Source: Mesorhizobium qingshengii
GTDB taxonomy: Bacteria > Pseudomonadota > Alphaproteobacteria > Rhizobiales > Rhizobiaceae
Assembly: GCF_027563465.1 (NCBI RefSeq)
Contig: NZ_JAPFQA010000010.1
Coordinates: 1 to 64,000 of the forward strand
Length of the DNA stretch: 64,000 nt
Direction: 5' to 3'
Position numbers and translations under genes: made by a program. Shown here in pieces: positions 42,735-52,197 of this stretch (the stretch's first letter is position 1; each line of letters begins with the position of its first letter). Under the pieces are notes generated by a model, which worked only from the letters and a program-made list of their open reading frames with translations, was not told the origin of the DNA and ran no database searches.

Positions 42735-43484
42735 ATGACAGTCCAGGGACGAGACGTAGAGAGCTCAGCCATGCAACCTCTGGCCCCGGTATTCGTGGCC
42801 CGGGGATTGACCAAGGTCTATGGCGCGGGCGATTCACGTGTCGTGGCGCTGAAGGACGTCGACCTCGATATCCGGCAAGGCGAATTCATCGTGCTTCTTG
42901 GCCCCTCCGGTTCGGGCAAATCGACCCTGCTCAACATCCTCGGCGGATTGGACGCTCCAACGTCAGGCACGGCGACCTGGCGGGATCACGAACTGACCGG
43001 AGCCAGCGACGAGCAGCTCACGACCTACAGGCGCGAGCATGTCGGCTTCGTGTTTCAATTCTACAACCTGATACCGAGCCTCACTGTCGAGGAGAACGTG
43101 CGGCTGGTCGCCCAGATCGCCAGCAATCCGATGACACCGGCCGAGGCGCTCGAACTCGTCGGACTGTCGCATCGCGCCGGTCACTTTCCTTCACAACTGT
43201 CCGGTGGAGAACAGCAGCGCGTCGCGGTGGCGCGCGCAATCGTGAAACGGCCGGACATCCTGCTCTGCGACGAGCCGACCGGCGCGCTCGACGTCGACAC
43301 CGGCAGGCTGGTTCTGGCGGCAATCGCCAAGGTCAATGCGGAGCTGAACACGACGACCGCCGTGATCACTCACAACTCGGCAATCGCGGGGATGGCTCAT
43401 CGCGTGTTGCGGCTGAGCGGCGGGCGCATCGTCAAGGAAGAACCGAATCCGCGGCGCATCCGGGCCGAGGATGTGACATGGTGA
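42735..43484 (+). CDS. MacB/LolD-type ABC exporter ATPase
   Basis: 249 residues. Walker A GPSGSGKST, Q-loop FVFQFYNLIPSL, signature LSGGEQQRVAVARAI and Walker B ILLCDEPTGALD, in LolD/MacB style. ATG 42735 has GGAG six bases upstream; ATG 42771 is a second choice. It overlaps the FtsX-type permease gene by seven bases. It energises a mechanotransmission-type exporter made with the permease and the HlyD-like protein downstream. Confidence 0.9.
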   Translation: MTVQGRDVESSAMQPLAPVFVARGLTKVYGAGDSRVVALKDVDLDIRQGEFIVLLGPSGSGKSTLLNILGGLDAPTSGTATWRDHELTGASDEQLTTYRREHVGFVFQFYNLIPSLTVEENVRLVAQIASNPMTPAEALELVGLSHRAGHFPSQLSGGEQQRVAVARAIVKRPDILLCDEPTGALDVDTGRLVLAAIAKVNAELNTTTAVITHNSAIAGMAHRVLRLSGGRIVKEEPNPRRIRAEDVTW

Positions 43485-45844
43485 ACGTCCTGGACATCAA
43501 GGTGGCGCGCGACCTCTGGTCGATGCGGCTTCAGGTCCTCAGCATCGCGCTGCTCGTCGCGGCCGGCGTGGCCGTCTTCGTGATGTCGGTGTCGAACTAC
43601 CAGGCGCTGATCGGCGCCATGGAGGCGCACTACCGCAACGAACGTTTCGCCGACATCTTCGTGGGCATGACGCGCGCGCCGCTCTCGATCGTCGATCGGC
43701 TGCGCGAAATCGACGGCATTGGCATTGTGGAGCCGCGCGTCGCCGAGCCGGTGCGCGTGATCCGCGAGGACACCAACCTCCCGATCTCGGGGCGCGTCAT
43801 CTCGCTCCCGGCCGCGGGCCAGCCGTTGCTCAACCGCCTGCATCTCGTGCAGGGACGCTGGCCCGATCCGCTGCATCCGGAAGAAGTCATCATCAACGCG
43901 GCATATGCCGAGGCGCGCGCCGTGCGGAGCGGAGAAACCATGGAGGTGGTGCTCAATGGCCGGCTGCAAGGCTTCCGCGTCGTGGGCACCGCCCTGTCAC
44001 CCGAATTCATCTTTGCCACCCGCGCCGCGGTGCCGCTTCCGGACGATCGGAATTTCGTGGTGGTGTGGGCAAGCGAGGATGCGGTGGCAAGCGCCTTCGA
44101 CATGAAAGGCGCCTTCAACGACGCGCTGATGACCCTGGCGCCGGGTGCAGGGCCGCAGCATGTCCTGGAAGAGGTCGATCGTTTGCTGGCGCCATACGGC
44201 GGCACCGGAGCCTATGGCCGGAGCGATCAGCCGTCGCACCGCTTTCTCAAGGACGAACTGGCGGAGCAGGAGACATTGAGCATCGTCATGCCGTCAGTCT
44301 TCTTGGGCATCGCGGCGTTCCTGCTCAACGTCGTCATCGGCAGGATGGTGGAAGCACAACGGGGGCAGATCGCTTCGCTGAAGGCGCTGGGGTTTGCGAA
44401 CCGCACCATCGCCTTCCACTACTTCAAGCTGGTCACCGCCATCGCGTTGCTGGGATCGGCGATAGGTCTGGTCGTGGGGCGCTGGTTCGCGATTGGGGTT
44501 GTCGGGAGCTATGGCGCTTTCTTCCGGTTTCCATCGCTGGAGGCGCAACTGGAGCCATGGCTGCTCGTCGCGGCGACCCTTGTCAGCGTCGGCGCGGCGA
44601 ACCTTGCCGCGGCATCGGCGGTATACCGGATAGCCGTGCTTGCTCCCGCCGAAGCCATGCGCCCCGAGACGCCGCCCGCGTTGCACACATTCAGCTGGCT
44701 GCAGGCGATTGGAAGCCAGCGAATTCCGCTCCAGTACGTGATAGCGGCGCGCACGATCCTCGGACGGCCCGTGCGGACGCTGTTGACGACCGTCGGAATC
44801 GCGCTGGCCATTCCGCTCATTCTGTTCGGGCTCTACTGGTTCGACGCCATCGACTACATGATCGATGTGAGTTTTGGACGCATCGAGCGCGGCGACGCCT
44901 TTGTTACCTTCACGGAACCGGTCTCGGCGGATGCGCTCTACGAATTGCGGGCGATACCGGGCGTGCTCGAGGCTGAAGTCCAGCGAGTCGTGCCGATCAC
45001 ATTGCGAGCTGGGCATCGCGCCTATCGCACCTCGGCGACCGGTCTGGATTCGGCTTCCGAGCTGAAGGTGCTGAGAGACAGCGCGCTACGGCCGATTGCC
45101 GTACCCTCCGATGGCATCATGCTCAGCCGGACGATCGCGAGGCAGCTCGACCTCAACGTCGGCGACAGTGTCACGATCGAGGTGCTCGAAGGCAGCCGGG
45201 CCGTCAGGGAAGTCACCGTCCGCAGGATTTCGGACGATATTCTGGGGGCGTCCGTGACGATGGAGCGCACCGCACTCAATCGCCTGATGCGGGAGGGTTC
45301 CGTTGCGAATGTCGCGGCCCTCAGGATCGATCCGGGTCAATCTGATCGGCTCTGGTCCAGGATAAGGTCAATGCCGAAGATCGAGGCAAGCTCGATCAAG
45401 GCCCTGTGGTTTGCGCTGTTCAACGAAACGATCGGCGGAATGGTGGTTATCGGCGCGCTGGTCCTGTTGGGGTTTGGAATGCTGATCGCCATAGGCGTGG
45501 TCTACAACAGCGCCCGCATCGCCCTGCAGGAGCGCGCCTGGGAATTGGCCAGCCTGCGCATAGTCGGACTGACGCGGCGCGAGGTATCCGCCGTCATTGT
45601 CAGCGAGCTTGCCGTGGAGCTGATTGTGGCCATCCCCGCCGGGCTCCTGATCGGACAGTACCTGATCGAGTTGATCGCGTCGGCGCGCGCGAGCGAGTCG
45701 TTTCAGATCCCCGCCGTGATCGATCGCAGCAGTTATGCCATCGCCGCGCTCCTGGTCATCGGCGCGGCCATTGCCAGTTTCATCACAATCCGCCGCAGGA
45801 TCGACAGGCTCGATCTCGTGGCTGTCCTGAAGACGAGGGACTGA
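43478..45844 (+). CDS. FtsX-type ABC permease, double domain
   Basis: 788 residues. One membrane helix near the N-terminus (VLSIALLVAAGVAVFVMSVS), a periplasmic MacB-PCD-like part, three helices around 275-380, and then the same layout again with helices at about 435-450 and 665-780. This is the duplicated FtsX layout of LolC/E-like or macrolide-type exporters where both halves are on one chain. The next gene starts two bases after its stop. Likely moves lipids, lipoproteins or peptides out of the inner membrane. Confidence 0.85.
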   Translation: MVNVLDIKVARDLWSMRLQVLSIALLVAAGVAVFVMSVSNYQALIGAMEAHYRNERFADIFVGMTRAPLSIVDRLREIDGIGIVEPRVAEPVRVIREDTNLPISGRVISLPAAGQPLLNRLHLVQGRWPDPLHPEEVIINAAYAEARAVRSGETMEVVLNGRLQGFRVVGTALSPEFIFATRAAVPLPDDRNFVVVWASEDAVASAFDMKGAFNDALMTLAPGAGPQHVLEEVDRLLAPYGGTGAYGRSDQPSHRFLKDELAEQETLSIVMPSVFLGIAAFLLNVVIGRMVEAQRGQIASLKALGFANRTIAFHYFKLVTAIALLGSAIGLVVGRWFAIGVVGSYGAFFRFPSLEAQLEPWLLVAATLVSVGAANLAAASAVYRIAVLAPAEAMRPETPPALHTFSWLQAIGSQRIPLQYVIAARTILGRPVRTLLTTVGIALAIPLILFGLYWFDAIDYMIDVSFGRIERGDAFVTFTEPVSADALYELRAIPGVLEAEVQRVVPITLRAGHRAYRTSATGLDSASELKVLRDSALRPIAVPSDGIMLSRTIARQLDLNVGDSVTIEVLEGSRAVREVTVRRISDDILGASVTMERTALNRLMREGSVANVAALRIDPGQSDRLWSRIRSMPKIEASSIKALWFALFNETIGGMVVIGALVLLGFGMLIAIGVVYNSARIALQERAWELASLRIVGLTRREVSAVIVSELAVELIVAIPAGLLIGQYLIELIASARASESFQIPAVIDRSSYAIAALLVIGAAIASFITIRRRIDRLDLVAVLKTRD

Positions 45845-45846
45845 AC

Positions 45847-47040
45847 ATGAAGCGTCGAACAACTTCGATCGCCGGCGCACTGGTGCTGGCGCTTGCGGCA
45901 CTGGGCTTCTACTGGCTCCTGATGCCGCAGCCGACCCTTGTCGAAACCGCCGAGGTGGTGACCTCGCGCTTCCAGGACACGGTTGAAAAGGACGGCCGGA
46001 CGCGCGTGCGGGATCGCTATCTGGTGTCGGCGCCTCTGTCCGGGCGTATCCAGAGGTTGACACTCAAGGCCGGCGATACCGTGCGGACGGGAGAGAAGCT
46101 GGCGACCATTACGCCGCCAGTTTCGCCGCTTCTCGACCCCCGCGTGCGGCTGGAACTCGAGGCCCAGGTCGGTGCCGCCGAGGCGGCGGTCGAGGAGACG
46201 GCATCGCTTCACGAGCAGGCCAAGGTGCTGCTGGCTCAAGCCAGTGCGGATCTCGAACGCACCAGGGAGCTCGTCAAGCGCAACGTGGCGGCCGCGGCTC
46301 AACTGGAGCGTGAGGAATTCCTGTTCCGCTCAACGCAGCGGCAAACCGATGCCGCCGAGCGGCGCTGGCACGCCGCCACGCATCTTCTGGAACAGGCGCG
46401 CGCGGCACTGAACTCCGCCGACAATTCCGAGACCAGCGAGAGTTTCCCGGTATCCTCCCCCATAGACGGCCGCGTTCTCAGGGTCATGCAGGAGAGCGAG
46501 ACCGTTGTCGCGCAGGCGGCGCCGTTGCTCGAACTGGGTGATCCTGGCGATCTCGAAATCGCCGTCGACGTTTTGACGACCGATGCCGCCCGGATAAGGG
46601 AGGGCGACAAGGTGATCATCGACCGTTGGGGCGGCCCCGCCGATTTGCTTGGGGCCGTGCGGCGCGTCGAGCCCTCCGGCTTCACCAAGATCTCCGCGCT
46701 CGGCGTCGAGGAGCAGCGCGTCTGGGTCGTCGTCGACATAACCTCGCCACGAGAGACGTGGACCAGCCTGGGAGATGGCTATCGCGTCGAGGTCAAGATC
46801 GTGGTTGACGAGAACGACCAGGCAATCGTTGTGCCGATCGGAGCCCTGTTCCGACGCGGCGATGCCTGGAGCGTCTTCGTTGTCGAGGCGGGCCGCGTTC
46901 ATCTGCGAGAGATCCAGGTTGCACGCCTTTCGGCTCGCCTTGCCGCCGTTGCGCAGGGCGTGCGCCCCGGCGAGATCGTCGTCGCCTATCCACCCGCCAG
47001 CCTTGCCGAGGGGAGCAAGGTCAAGCTCCAGCTCCAGTAA
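45847..47040 (+). CDS. HlyD-family periplasmic adaptor of the ABC exporter
   Basis: 397 residues from ATG 45847. A single N-terminal helix (IAGALVLALAALGFYWLL) without cleavage site anchors it; then a lipoyl half (APLSGRIQRLTLKAGDTV), a coiled-coil hairpin (about 100-190), the second lipoyl half (SPIDGRVLRVMQESETVV) and a beta-barrel. Spacing shows it belongs to the same operon as the ATPase and FtsX-type permease, completing a DevBCA/MacAB-like exporter without its own outer-membrane channel. Confidence 0.88.
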   Translation: MKRRTTSIAGALVLALAALGFYWLLMPQPTLVETAEVVTSRFQDTVEKDGRTRVRDRYLVSAPLSGRIQRLTLKAGDTVRTGEKLATITPPVSPLLDPRVRLELEAQVGAAEAAVEETASLHEQAKVLLAQASADLERTRELVKRNVAAAAQLEREEFLFRSTQRQTDAAERRWHAATHLLEQARAALNSADNSETSESFPVSSPIDGRVLRVMQESETVVAQAAPLLELGDPGDLEIAVDVLTTDAARIREGDKVIIDRWGGPADLLGAVRRVEPSGFTKISALGVEEQRVWVVVDITSPRETWTSLGDGYRVEVKIVVDENDQAIVVPIGALFRRGDAWSVFVVEAGRVHLREIQVARLSARLAAVAQGVRPGEIVVAYPPASLAEGSKVKLQLQ

Positions 47041-47118
47041 GGGCAATCAGCCGCACGCCAATCGCCACCTGCTGAATCATGGCTGACCCTCGCCAGCTCC
47101 TTGAAATCCAGTCTGGAC

Positions 47119-47132
47119 CTGACGTGGATCAA
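47119..47132. promoter_or_regulatory. imperfect FixK/FNR-type box
   Basis: CTGACGTGGATCAA has one mismatch to TTGA-N6-TCAA and lies about 89 bases (centre) before the OsmC-like gene. Held as a candidate because three perfect boxes precede neighbouring operons. Confidence 0.45.
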
Positions 47133-47213
47133 GATCATACTGCCGATGCGGTGCTAGAAACTGGAGGCTTCGATTCACGGAGGTGATCGGGGGCAGACAA
47201 GGCAGGCAGCACC

Positions 47214-47618
47214 ATGTTCGAATACAGCGTTGAAGCCAGACGAACCGATGCACGGGGCAGCGTGGCCACGACCAAGAATGCCGCGCTTGTTCTCGACACC
47301 TGTCTCGAGGGCCGGGCCGATGCCTTCAATCTGGCCGAACTGCTTCTGGCGGCCATCGCCGCCTGCATGATCAAGGGCATCGAGCGCGTCACCCCGATGC
47401 TCGGTTTCAAGCTGCGCGGCGTCAAGGTCGCGTTGCACGCGGTTCGGCGCGACAGCCCGCCGGGGATTGCCTCGATCGACTACGAGCTTGTCGTCGATAC
47501 CGATGAAACCGACCAGCGGCTGGAGCTGCTGCACAAGAACGTCCGCAAATACGGCACGATTTCCAACACAGTCGCCGCCGCCACGAAACTCGAAGGCACG
47601 ATCAGGAGAAAAGCATGA
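47214..47618 (+). CDS. OsmC-family protein
   Basis: 134 residues with the OsmC/Ohr layout. The family's first active Cys is in LLLAAIAACMIKGIERV (about residue 53). The second Cys, usually about 60-65 residues later, is not there, so a standard peroxiredoxin-like cycle is doubtful. Members with the same loss occur as OsmC-like proteins of unknown role. Its stop overlaps the start of the VIT-type transporter gene by four bases (ATGA). Confidence 0.8.
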   Translation: MFEYSVEARRTDARGSVATTKNAALVLDTCLEGRADAFNLAELLLAAIAACMIKGIERVTPMLGFKLRGVKVALHAVRRDSPPGIASIDYELVVDTDETDQRLELLHKNVRKYGTISNTVAAATKLEGTIRRKA

Positions 47619-48310
47619 GCCGCCTGCATATCGAAAACCACCTTGTCTCGCGCATCGGCTGGCTGCGCGCCGCCGTGCTGGGGGCCAATGACGGGATCGT
47701 CTCGACCGCGAGCCTGATCGTCGGCGTGGCGTCGGCCGCGGCGCCGACTTCGCAGGTACTGGTCGCCGGCATAGCCGGCCTGGTGGCGGGCGCCATGTCG
47801 ATGGCGGCCGGCGAGTATGTCTCGGTCAGCTCCCAGTCGGACACCGAGAATGCCGACCTCGCCCGCGAACGCGAGGAACTCAGGACCCAGCCAGAATTCG
47901 AGCGCGAGGAACTGGCGCAGATCTACGTCAAGCGCGGGCTGGAGACGGGTTTGGCGCGCCAGGTCGCCGATCAGCTCATGGCCAAGGATGCGCTGGCCGC
48001 GCACGCCCATGACGAACTCGGCATCTCCGAAATGACCACGGCGCGGCCGATCCAGGCGGCGCTGACCTCGGCGGCGACCTTCAGCGTCGGTGCCGCGATG
48101 CCGCTGCTCATGGTGCTGGTGTCGCCGGCCTCCATGCTGGTGCTGGCGGTTTCGGTGGCGTCCCTGCTGTTCCTCGCTCTGCTGGGCGGCATCGGCGCCA
48201 AGGCGGGCGGCGCCAACATTCTTCGGGCAACGCTGCGCGTCACCTTCTGGGGCGCCTTCGCCATGGCGCTCACCGCCGGCATCGGCGCGCTGGTTGGCAC
48301 GGCGGTCTGA
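47615..48310 (+). CDS. VIT1/CCC1-family iron/manganese transporter-like protein
   Basis: 231 residues, five hydrophobic segments. The signature LGANDGIVSTASLIVGVASA (about 23-42) and AMSMAAGEYVSVSSQ (about 61-75) are those of the VIT1/CCC1 group that moves Fe2+ or Mn2+ away from the cytosol. The acidic helix after it (DLAREREELRTQPEFEREEL) is the metal-binding cytoplasmic part. Coupled to the OsmC gene, probably for metal or peroxide stress. Confidence 0.88.
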   Translation: MSRLHIENHLVSRIGWLRAAVLGANDGIVSTASLIVGVASAAAPTSQVLVAGIAGLVAGAMSMAAGEYVSVSSQSDTENADLAREREELRTQPEFEREELAQIYVKRGLETGLARQVADQLMAKDALAAHAHDELGISEMTTARPIQAALTSAATFSVGAAMPLLMVLVSPASMLVLAVSVASLLFLALLGGIGAKAGGANILRATLRVTFWGAFAMALTAGIGALVGTAV

Positions 48311-48317
48311 ACCGTTG

Positions 48318-50879
48318 TCAGGCCTTCAGCTGCCCCCGCCAGAGTGGCTTCAGCAACTCCAGGCATGCCAGCACGGCAAGTCCCGCCGCAAGCGTCACTG
48401 CCAGATCGTCGAGATGCAGCGGTCCGAAGCGGAACAGACTGGTGGCAAACGGCCACAGAAGCGTCCCGCCCAGCATTGAAGCCACGACCACGACAACAAT
48501 CATGAGCGACCGGTTCGGCCTGATCAGCGCGGTCAGAAGCGATGCGCTGAAGGAGCGGTTGACAAAAATCAGCCCCACGATTGTCAGCACCAGCGAGAAA
48601 AACGTCAGCGCCCGGATTTCGTTCTCGGGCATGCCTTGTCTCAGGGCGACCAGGTAAATGCCCGCGAGAAGCGCGAAGGCGAGCGTCCCCTGGATCAGCC
48701 CCCACCCGATCAGCGCCCCGGAGAACAGTGGCGAGTCCGGATTGCGGGGCGGACGGCGCATGACATCGTCTTCCTCGCTTTCAGCCTCGAAGACCAGCGA
48801 GCACACGGGATCGATCACCATCTCCAGAAAGGCGATATGTATCGGCCCGAACAGGATCGGCAGGCCAAACAGCAACGGCAGCAGCGAGAGGCCCGCGATC
48901 GGCACGTGGACCGCGAAGATGAACCCCATGGCCTTGCGCAGATTGTCGAAGATGCGGCGGCCAAGCCGGATGGCTTTGACGATTGAACCGAAATCGTCGT
49001 CGAGCAGGACGATCGACGACGCTTCGCGCGCGACGTCGGTGCCACGGCCACCCATGGCAATCCCGATATTGGCTGCCTTGAGCGACGGCGCGTCATTGAC
49101 CCCGTCGCCAGTCATGGCGACGATTTCACCACTCGACTTCAGCGCGCTGACGATGCGAAGTTTCTGTTCGGGCATGATGCGCGCGAACACGGTCGCACTT
49201 TTCAAACGCCGGGCCAGCTCGTCGTCGCCGAGCGCCTGCATCTCGCTTCCGGTCACCACGCTTTCGGCATCGAGGCCGGCCTGGCGCGCGATCATCCTGG
49301 CGGTTGCCGGGTAGTCGCCGGTGATCATGATCACCCTGATGCCTGCGGAACGGCAGTCGCTCACGGCTTCGGGAACACTCGCGCGCAGTGGATCCGTCAG
49401 GCCGACCAGCCCGAGAAATTCGAATTTGAAGTCGTGTTGCGTCTCCGGCAAGTCGGTGCCGCGATGCGACACGCGGGCCACGCCGAGCACGCGCAGCCCC
49501 TCGGCCGCCATGGCTTCGACCGAACCCTTCAGGGCCTTGAAGTCCTTTGCGTTCAGATGGCACAGCGCCCCGATCGCCTCTGGCGCACCTTTTGCCGCAA
49601 CCAGCGAATTGCCATCGCCACGTGTCGATTGCCAGACATTCGACATCGCCAGCAGTCCGGGTCGAAGCGGATATGCGTGGACCAGTTGCCAATCCGGTTT
49701 GTCCAGAACCTCGTGCCTGGACAGCCGTTCCTTGCCGAGTTTGTGAAATGCGATCTCCATGGGGTCGAAGGGAATCTCGGCGCTGGCAAGCACACCCGTC
49801 TCGACCAGATCGGCGAATGCCGCCGGCAGGTCGGCACCCGGCCTGTCCGCCATGCGAAACGACTTTCCATCCGCTGTCCGAAGTTCGGCAATCGTCATCC
49901 GGTTCTCGGTGAGCGTGCCTGTCTTGTCGGCGCAAAGGATCGTCGCCGAGCCAAGCGTTTCGATCGCGGCGGCCCTGCGGGTCAGGACGCGCGCCTGTGA
50001 TATGCGCCACGCGCCCATGGCCATGAAGATCGTCAGCACGACGGGAAACTCTTCCGGCAGCATGGACATGCCGAGCGCGATGCCCGCAAGCACGGCGTCA
50101 AGCCATCCGCCCCGCAAAAGCCCATAAAGCAGGACCGCGGCGACGCTGACCGCACCGCCGACCATTGCGAACATGCGGACGACGCGCCGCATCTGCGCCT
50201 GCAATCGCGGCGGTTCGGTCTCCATTGAACTCAGCGAGTGCCCTATCTTGCCGATTTCACTGCGTGGCCCCGTCGCCAGGACTTCGCCGATGCCTGAACC
50301 GCGAACGACCAGCGAACCGGAGAATATGAAAGGCAGGTCGTCGCCGCCCGGCCGGCGTTCGCTCAGTGGCGGGGCGCCATCGGCGGCAATCTTTCGGACC
50401 GGCACGGATTCGCCGGTCAGCAGGGATTCGTCGCTCTGAAGGTCCTGGCTCTGGAGAAGCCTGGCATCGGCCGGCACCCGGTCACCCTCGCCGAGCACGA
50501 CGAGATCCCCCCGAACAACCTCGCGACCGGCGATGCGCTTGCGTTCACCACCGCGTATGACCAGGGCGCGCGGGCTGGTGAGATCACGCAAGGCTTCCAG
50601 GACACGCTCGGTGCGTGTCTCCTGGATGATGGTTATGCCGATCGACATCGTGGCAAAGGCCAGCAGGATCAGTGCTTCCTCCAGGTTGCCGAGAATGAGA
50701 TAGACAACGCCGCCGCCAAGCAGGAGCGCCAGCATCGGCTCGCGAATGACCTCGAAGGCAATCCGCAACGGCGTGCGTCGGTTGGACCGCGGCAGTTCGT
50801 TGTACCCTTCGGCGACAAGCCTGGCTTGCGCCTCGGCCTCTGAAAGGCCTGGGAAAGGATCCGTCGCCAACTCGGCCAT
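48318..50879 (-). CDS. P-type cation-transporting ATPase (P2-like)
   Basis: 853 residues. TGES actuator loop in SDESLLTGESVPV, phosphorylation site DKTGTLTEN (about 318-326), ATP hinge MTGDGVNDAPSL and an N-terminal cation-ATPase domain (GLSEAEAQARLVAEGYNEL). Membrane helix 4 ends in MLPEEFPVVLTIF, where Ca2+ pumps have PEGL, so the ion is not certain; such 'PEEF' pumps are found beside universal-stress and low-oxygen genes in rhizobia. Convergent with the VIT gene, 7 bases between stops. Confidence 0.9.
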   Translation of the reverse strand: MAELATDPFPGLSEAEAQARLVAEGYNELPRSNRRTPLRIAFEVIREPMLALLLGGGVVYLILGNLEEALILLAFATMSIGITIIQETRTERVLEALRDLTSPRALVIRGGERKRIAGREVVRGDLVVLGEGDRVPADARLLQSQDLQSDESLLTGESVPVRKIAADGAPPLSERRPGGDDLPFIFSGSLVVRGSGIGEVLATGPRSEIGKIGHSLSSMETEPPRLQAQMRRVVRMFAMVGGAVSVAAVLLYGLLRGGWLDAVLAGIALGMSMLPEEFPVVLTIFMAMGAWRISQARVLTRRAAAIETLGSATILCADKTGTLTENRMTIAELRTADGKSFRMADRPGADLPAAFADLVETGVLASAEIPFDPMEIAFHKLGKERLSRHEVLDKPDWQLVHAYPLRPGLLAMSNVWQSTRGDGNSLVAAKGAPEAIGALCHLNAKDFKALKGSVEAMAAEGLRVLGVARVSHRGTDLPETQHDFKFEFLGLVGLTDPLRASVPEAVSDCRSAGIRVIMITGDYPATARMIARQAGLDAESVVTGSEMQALGDDELARRLKSATVFARIMPEQKLRIVSALKSSGEIVAMTGDGVNDAPSLKAANIGIAMGGRGTDVAREASSIVLLDDDFGSIVKAIRLGRRIFDNLRKAMGFIFAVHVPIAGLSLLPLLFGLPILFGPIHIAFLEMVIDPVCSLVFEAESEEDDVMRRPPRNPDSPLFSGALIGWGLIQGTLAFALLAGIYLVALRQGMPENEIRALTFFSLVLTIVGLIFVNRSFSASLLTALIRPNRSLMIVVVVVASMLGGTLLWPFATSLFRFGPLHLDDLAVTLAAGLAVLACLELLKPLWRGQLKA

Positions 50880-51183
50880 GTCAATTTCCCCTGGCGGCCG
50901 GTTCGACAGAAGTCATGGCCGGTTCAGCATCCGCGTGCTTCGCGGCACCAATGCACGGTATCTGTGTGGCGAGTATGTCTCGGTGTGACAACAGGGCCGA
51001 AAGCCGCAGATCGGCTGGAAAAACAATATCGACGTGCCGATCTAGGGATTCACACTCCGGTCGATGCCCGACGAGCCTCACCGGTGGAGGTCCGGCTTGC
51101 CGGCAGTCCGGGGGGCCAAGCCGAAACCTTGATGAGGAACAAGGAGATGGATCCGAACCGCCGACAGCGGGGAGACGGCCTTG
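50880..51183. other. 304-base intergenic region
   Basis: Upstream region of the P-type ATPase (minus) that meets the end of the LysR gene. It contains TTGATGAGGAACAA at 51129-51142, one mismatch from a FixK/FNR box but about 250 bases from the ATPase start. I see no credible gene. Confidence 0.35.
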
Positions 51184-52080
51184 TCAGGAGCCGATGTCGC
51201 CAGATGGCCTCGGCAGGCGGCCTTCGAACAACGCACTCTGGTCGCGGATGCGCGCCACCATGTGCTCGCGAAACACCCTGACGCGCTTGGTTCGCCGAAG
51301 GTCGGGATGGTAGAGCAGCCAGAGCCCGAGATCATGGATCGGGTCCGGCTGGCGAAAGCGCTCCAGTTCCTCGGCGCTGTCGCCCATGAAGCATGGCAGA
51401 TAGGCGAGGCCGAGCCCCTGTTTCAGGGCCGCGAGCGTCAGCAGCGTGTCATCGACGAAGAAACTGTGGTGGTGATCCGGGCATGCCGCATGGGTCCAGG
51501 ATTGATGGAAGGCGCAGCATTCCACGCCGAGCCAGAGCGGCCTGGCGCCGCTGGCGCGCAAACCGTGCAGGTAGCGCCGCTCTCCGTAGACGGCCGACGC
51601 CACATTGGCGAGCCGGATGCCGACCAGCGTGTCGAGCGGCGTGTTGGTCAGCCGGATGGCGATGTCGGCGTGGCGTTCGGCCAGGCTGACATATCTGTTG
51701 GAGACCTGCACATGCAGCTGGATATCCGGATAGGCCTCGCTGAAGCCGGCGAAGATCGGCATCAGCACGGATGAAGCCATGTTGTTGATGGCCGACACCC
51801 TGAGCTCGCCCGCGACGCGGTCCTCCCGGCCGCCGAGCGCGCCCTCGACCTCGAGCACTTCCAGCTCCATCTTGCCCGCCGCCATCCTCAACTCGTCGCC
51901 GGCGGGCGTCAGCTCGTATCCGGATTTCTTGCGTTCGATCAGCCGCGTGCCAAGCTGCGTCTCCAACAGCCGGATGCGGCGCGACACGGTGGAGTGCTGG
52001 ATGTTCATGCGTTTTGCGGCGCCGCTGATCGAGCCGTCGCGCGCGACGGCCAGGAAAATCCGCAAATCATCCCAATGCAT
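51184..52080 (-). CDS. LysR-family regulator
   Basis: 298 residues from the ATG at 52080 (MHWDDLRIFLAVARDGSISG). Typical N-terminal winged helix: GAAKRMNIQHSTVSRRIRLL, then the LysR substrate domain (GELRVSAINNMASSVLMP near 88). Divergent from a methyltransferase gene 117 bases away, which is the likely target. The ligand is unknown. An alternative ATG seven codons upstream is possible. Confidence 0.9.
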   Translation of the reverse strand: MHWDDLRIFLAVARDGSISGAAKRMNIQHSTVSRRIRLLETQLGTRLIERKKSGYELTPAGDELRMAAGKMELEVLEVEGALGGREDRVAGELRVSAINNMASSVLMPIFAGFSEAYPDIQLHVQVSNRYVSLAERHADIAIRLTNTPLDTLVGIRLANVASAVYGERRYLHGLRASGARPLWLGVECCAFHQSWTHAACPDHHHSFFVDDTLLTLAALKQGLGLAYLPCFMGDSAEELERFRQPDPIHDLGLWLLYHPDLRRTKRVRVFREHMVARIRDQSALFEGRLPRPSGDIGS

Positions 52081-52197
52081 CCTGGACCCCGATCCGTGCA
52101 ATTTTGCAAAATGGGCGTCGAGATTTCGAGAATGGTACCAGAATTACGCGATCCGTACGGTTTCCGGCAAGGCAATAGTGCCTTTCAGGAGGAAGCC

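Noticed and set aside
39293..42814. 1173-codon minus-strand frame opposite the RND pump
   Set aside because: Shadow of a highly biased gene; the product is rich in Asp/His/Arg/Gly with no domain, whereas the plus strand encodes an intact pump.
47809..50990. 17-base identity (ggcgagtatgtctcggt) between the VIT gene and the intergenic DNA near 50970
   Set aside because: One short match is within chance for a window of this size and no flanking similarity extends it.
50881..51081. 66-codon minus-strand frame ahead of the P-type ATPase
   Set aside because: No ribosome site and no recognisable sequence; it runs to the ATPase start region and is more likely untranslated leader.
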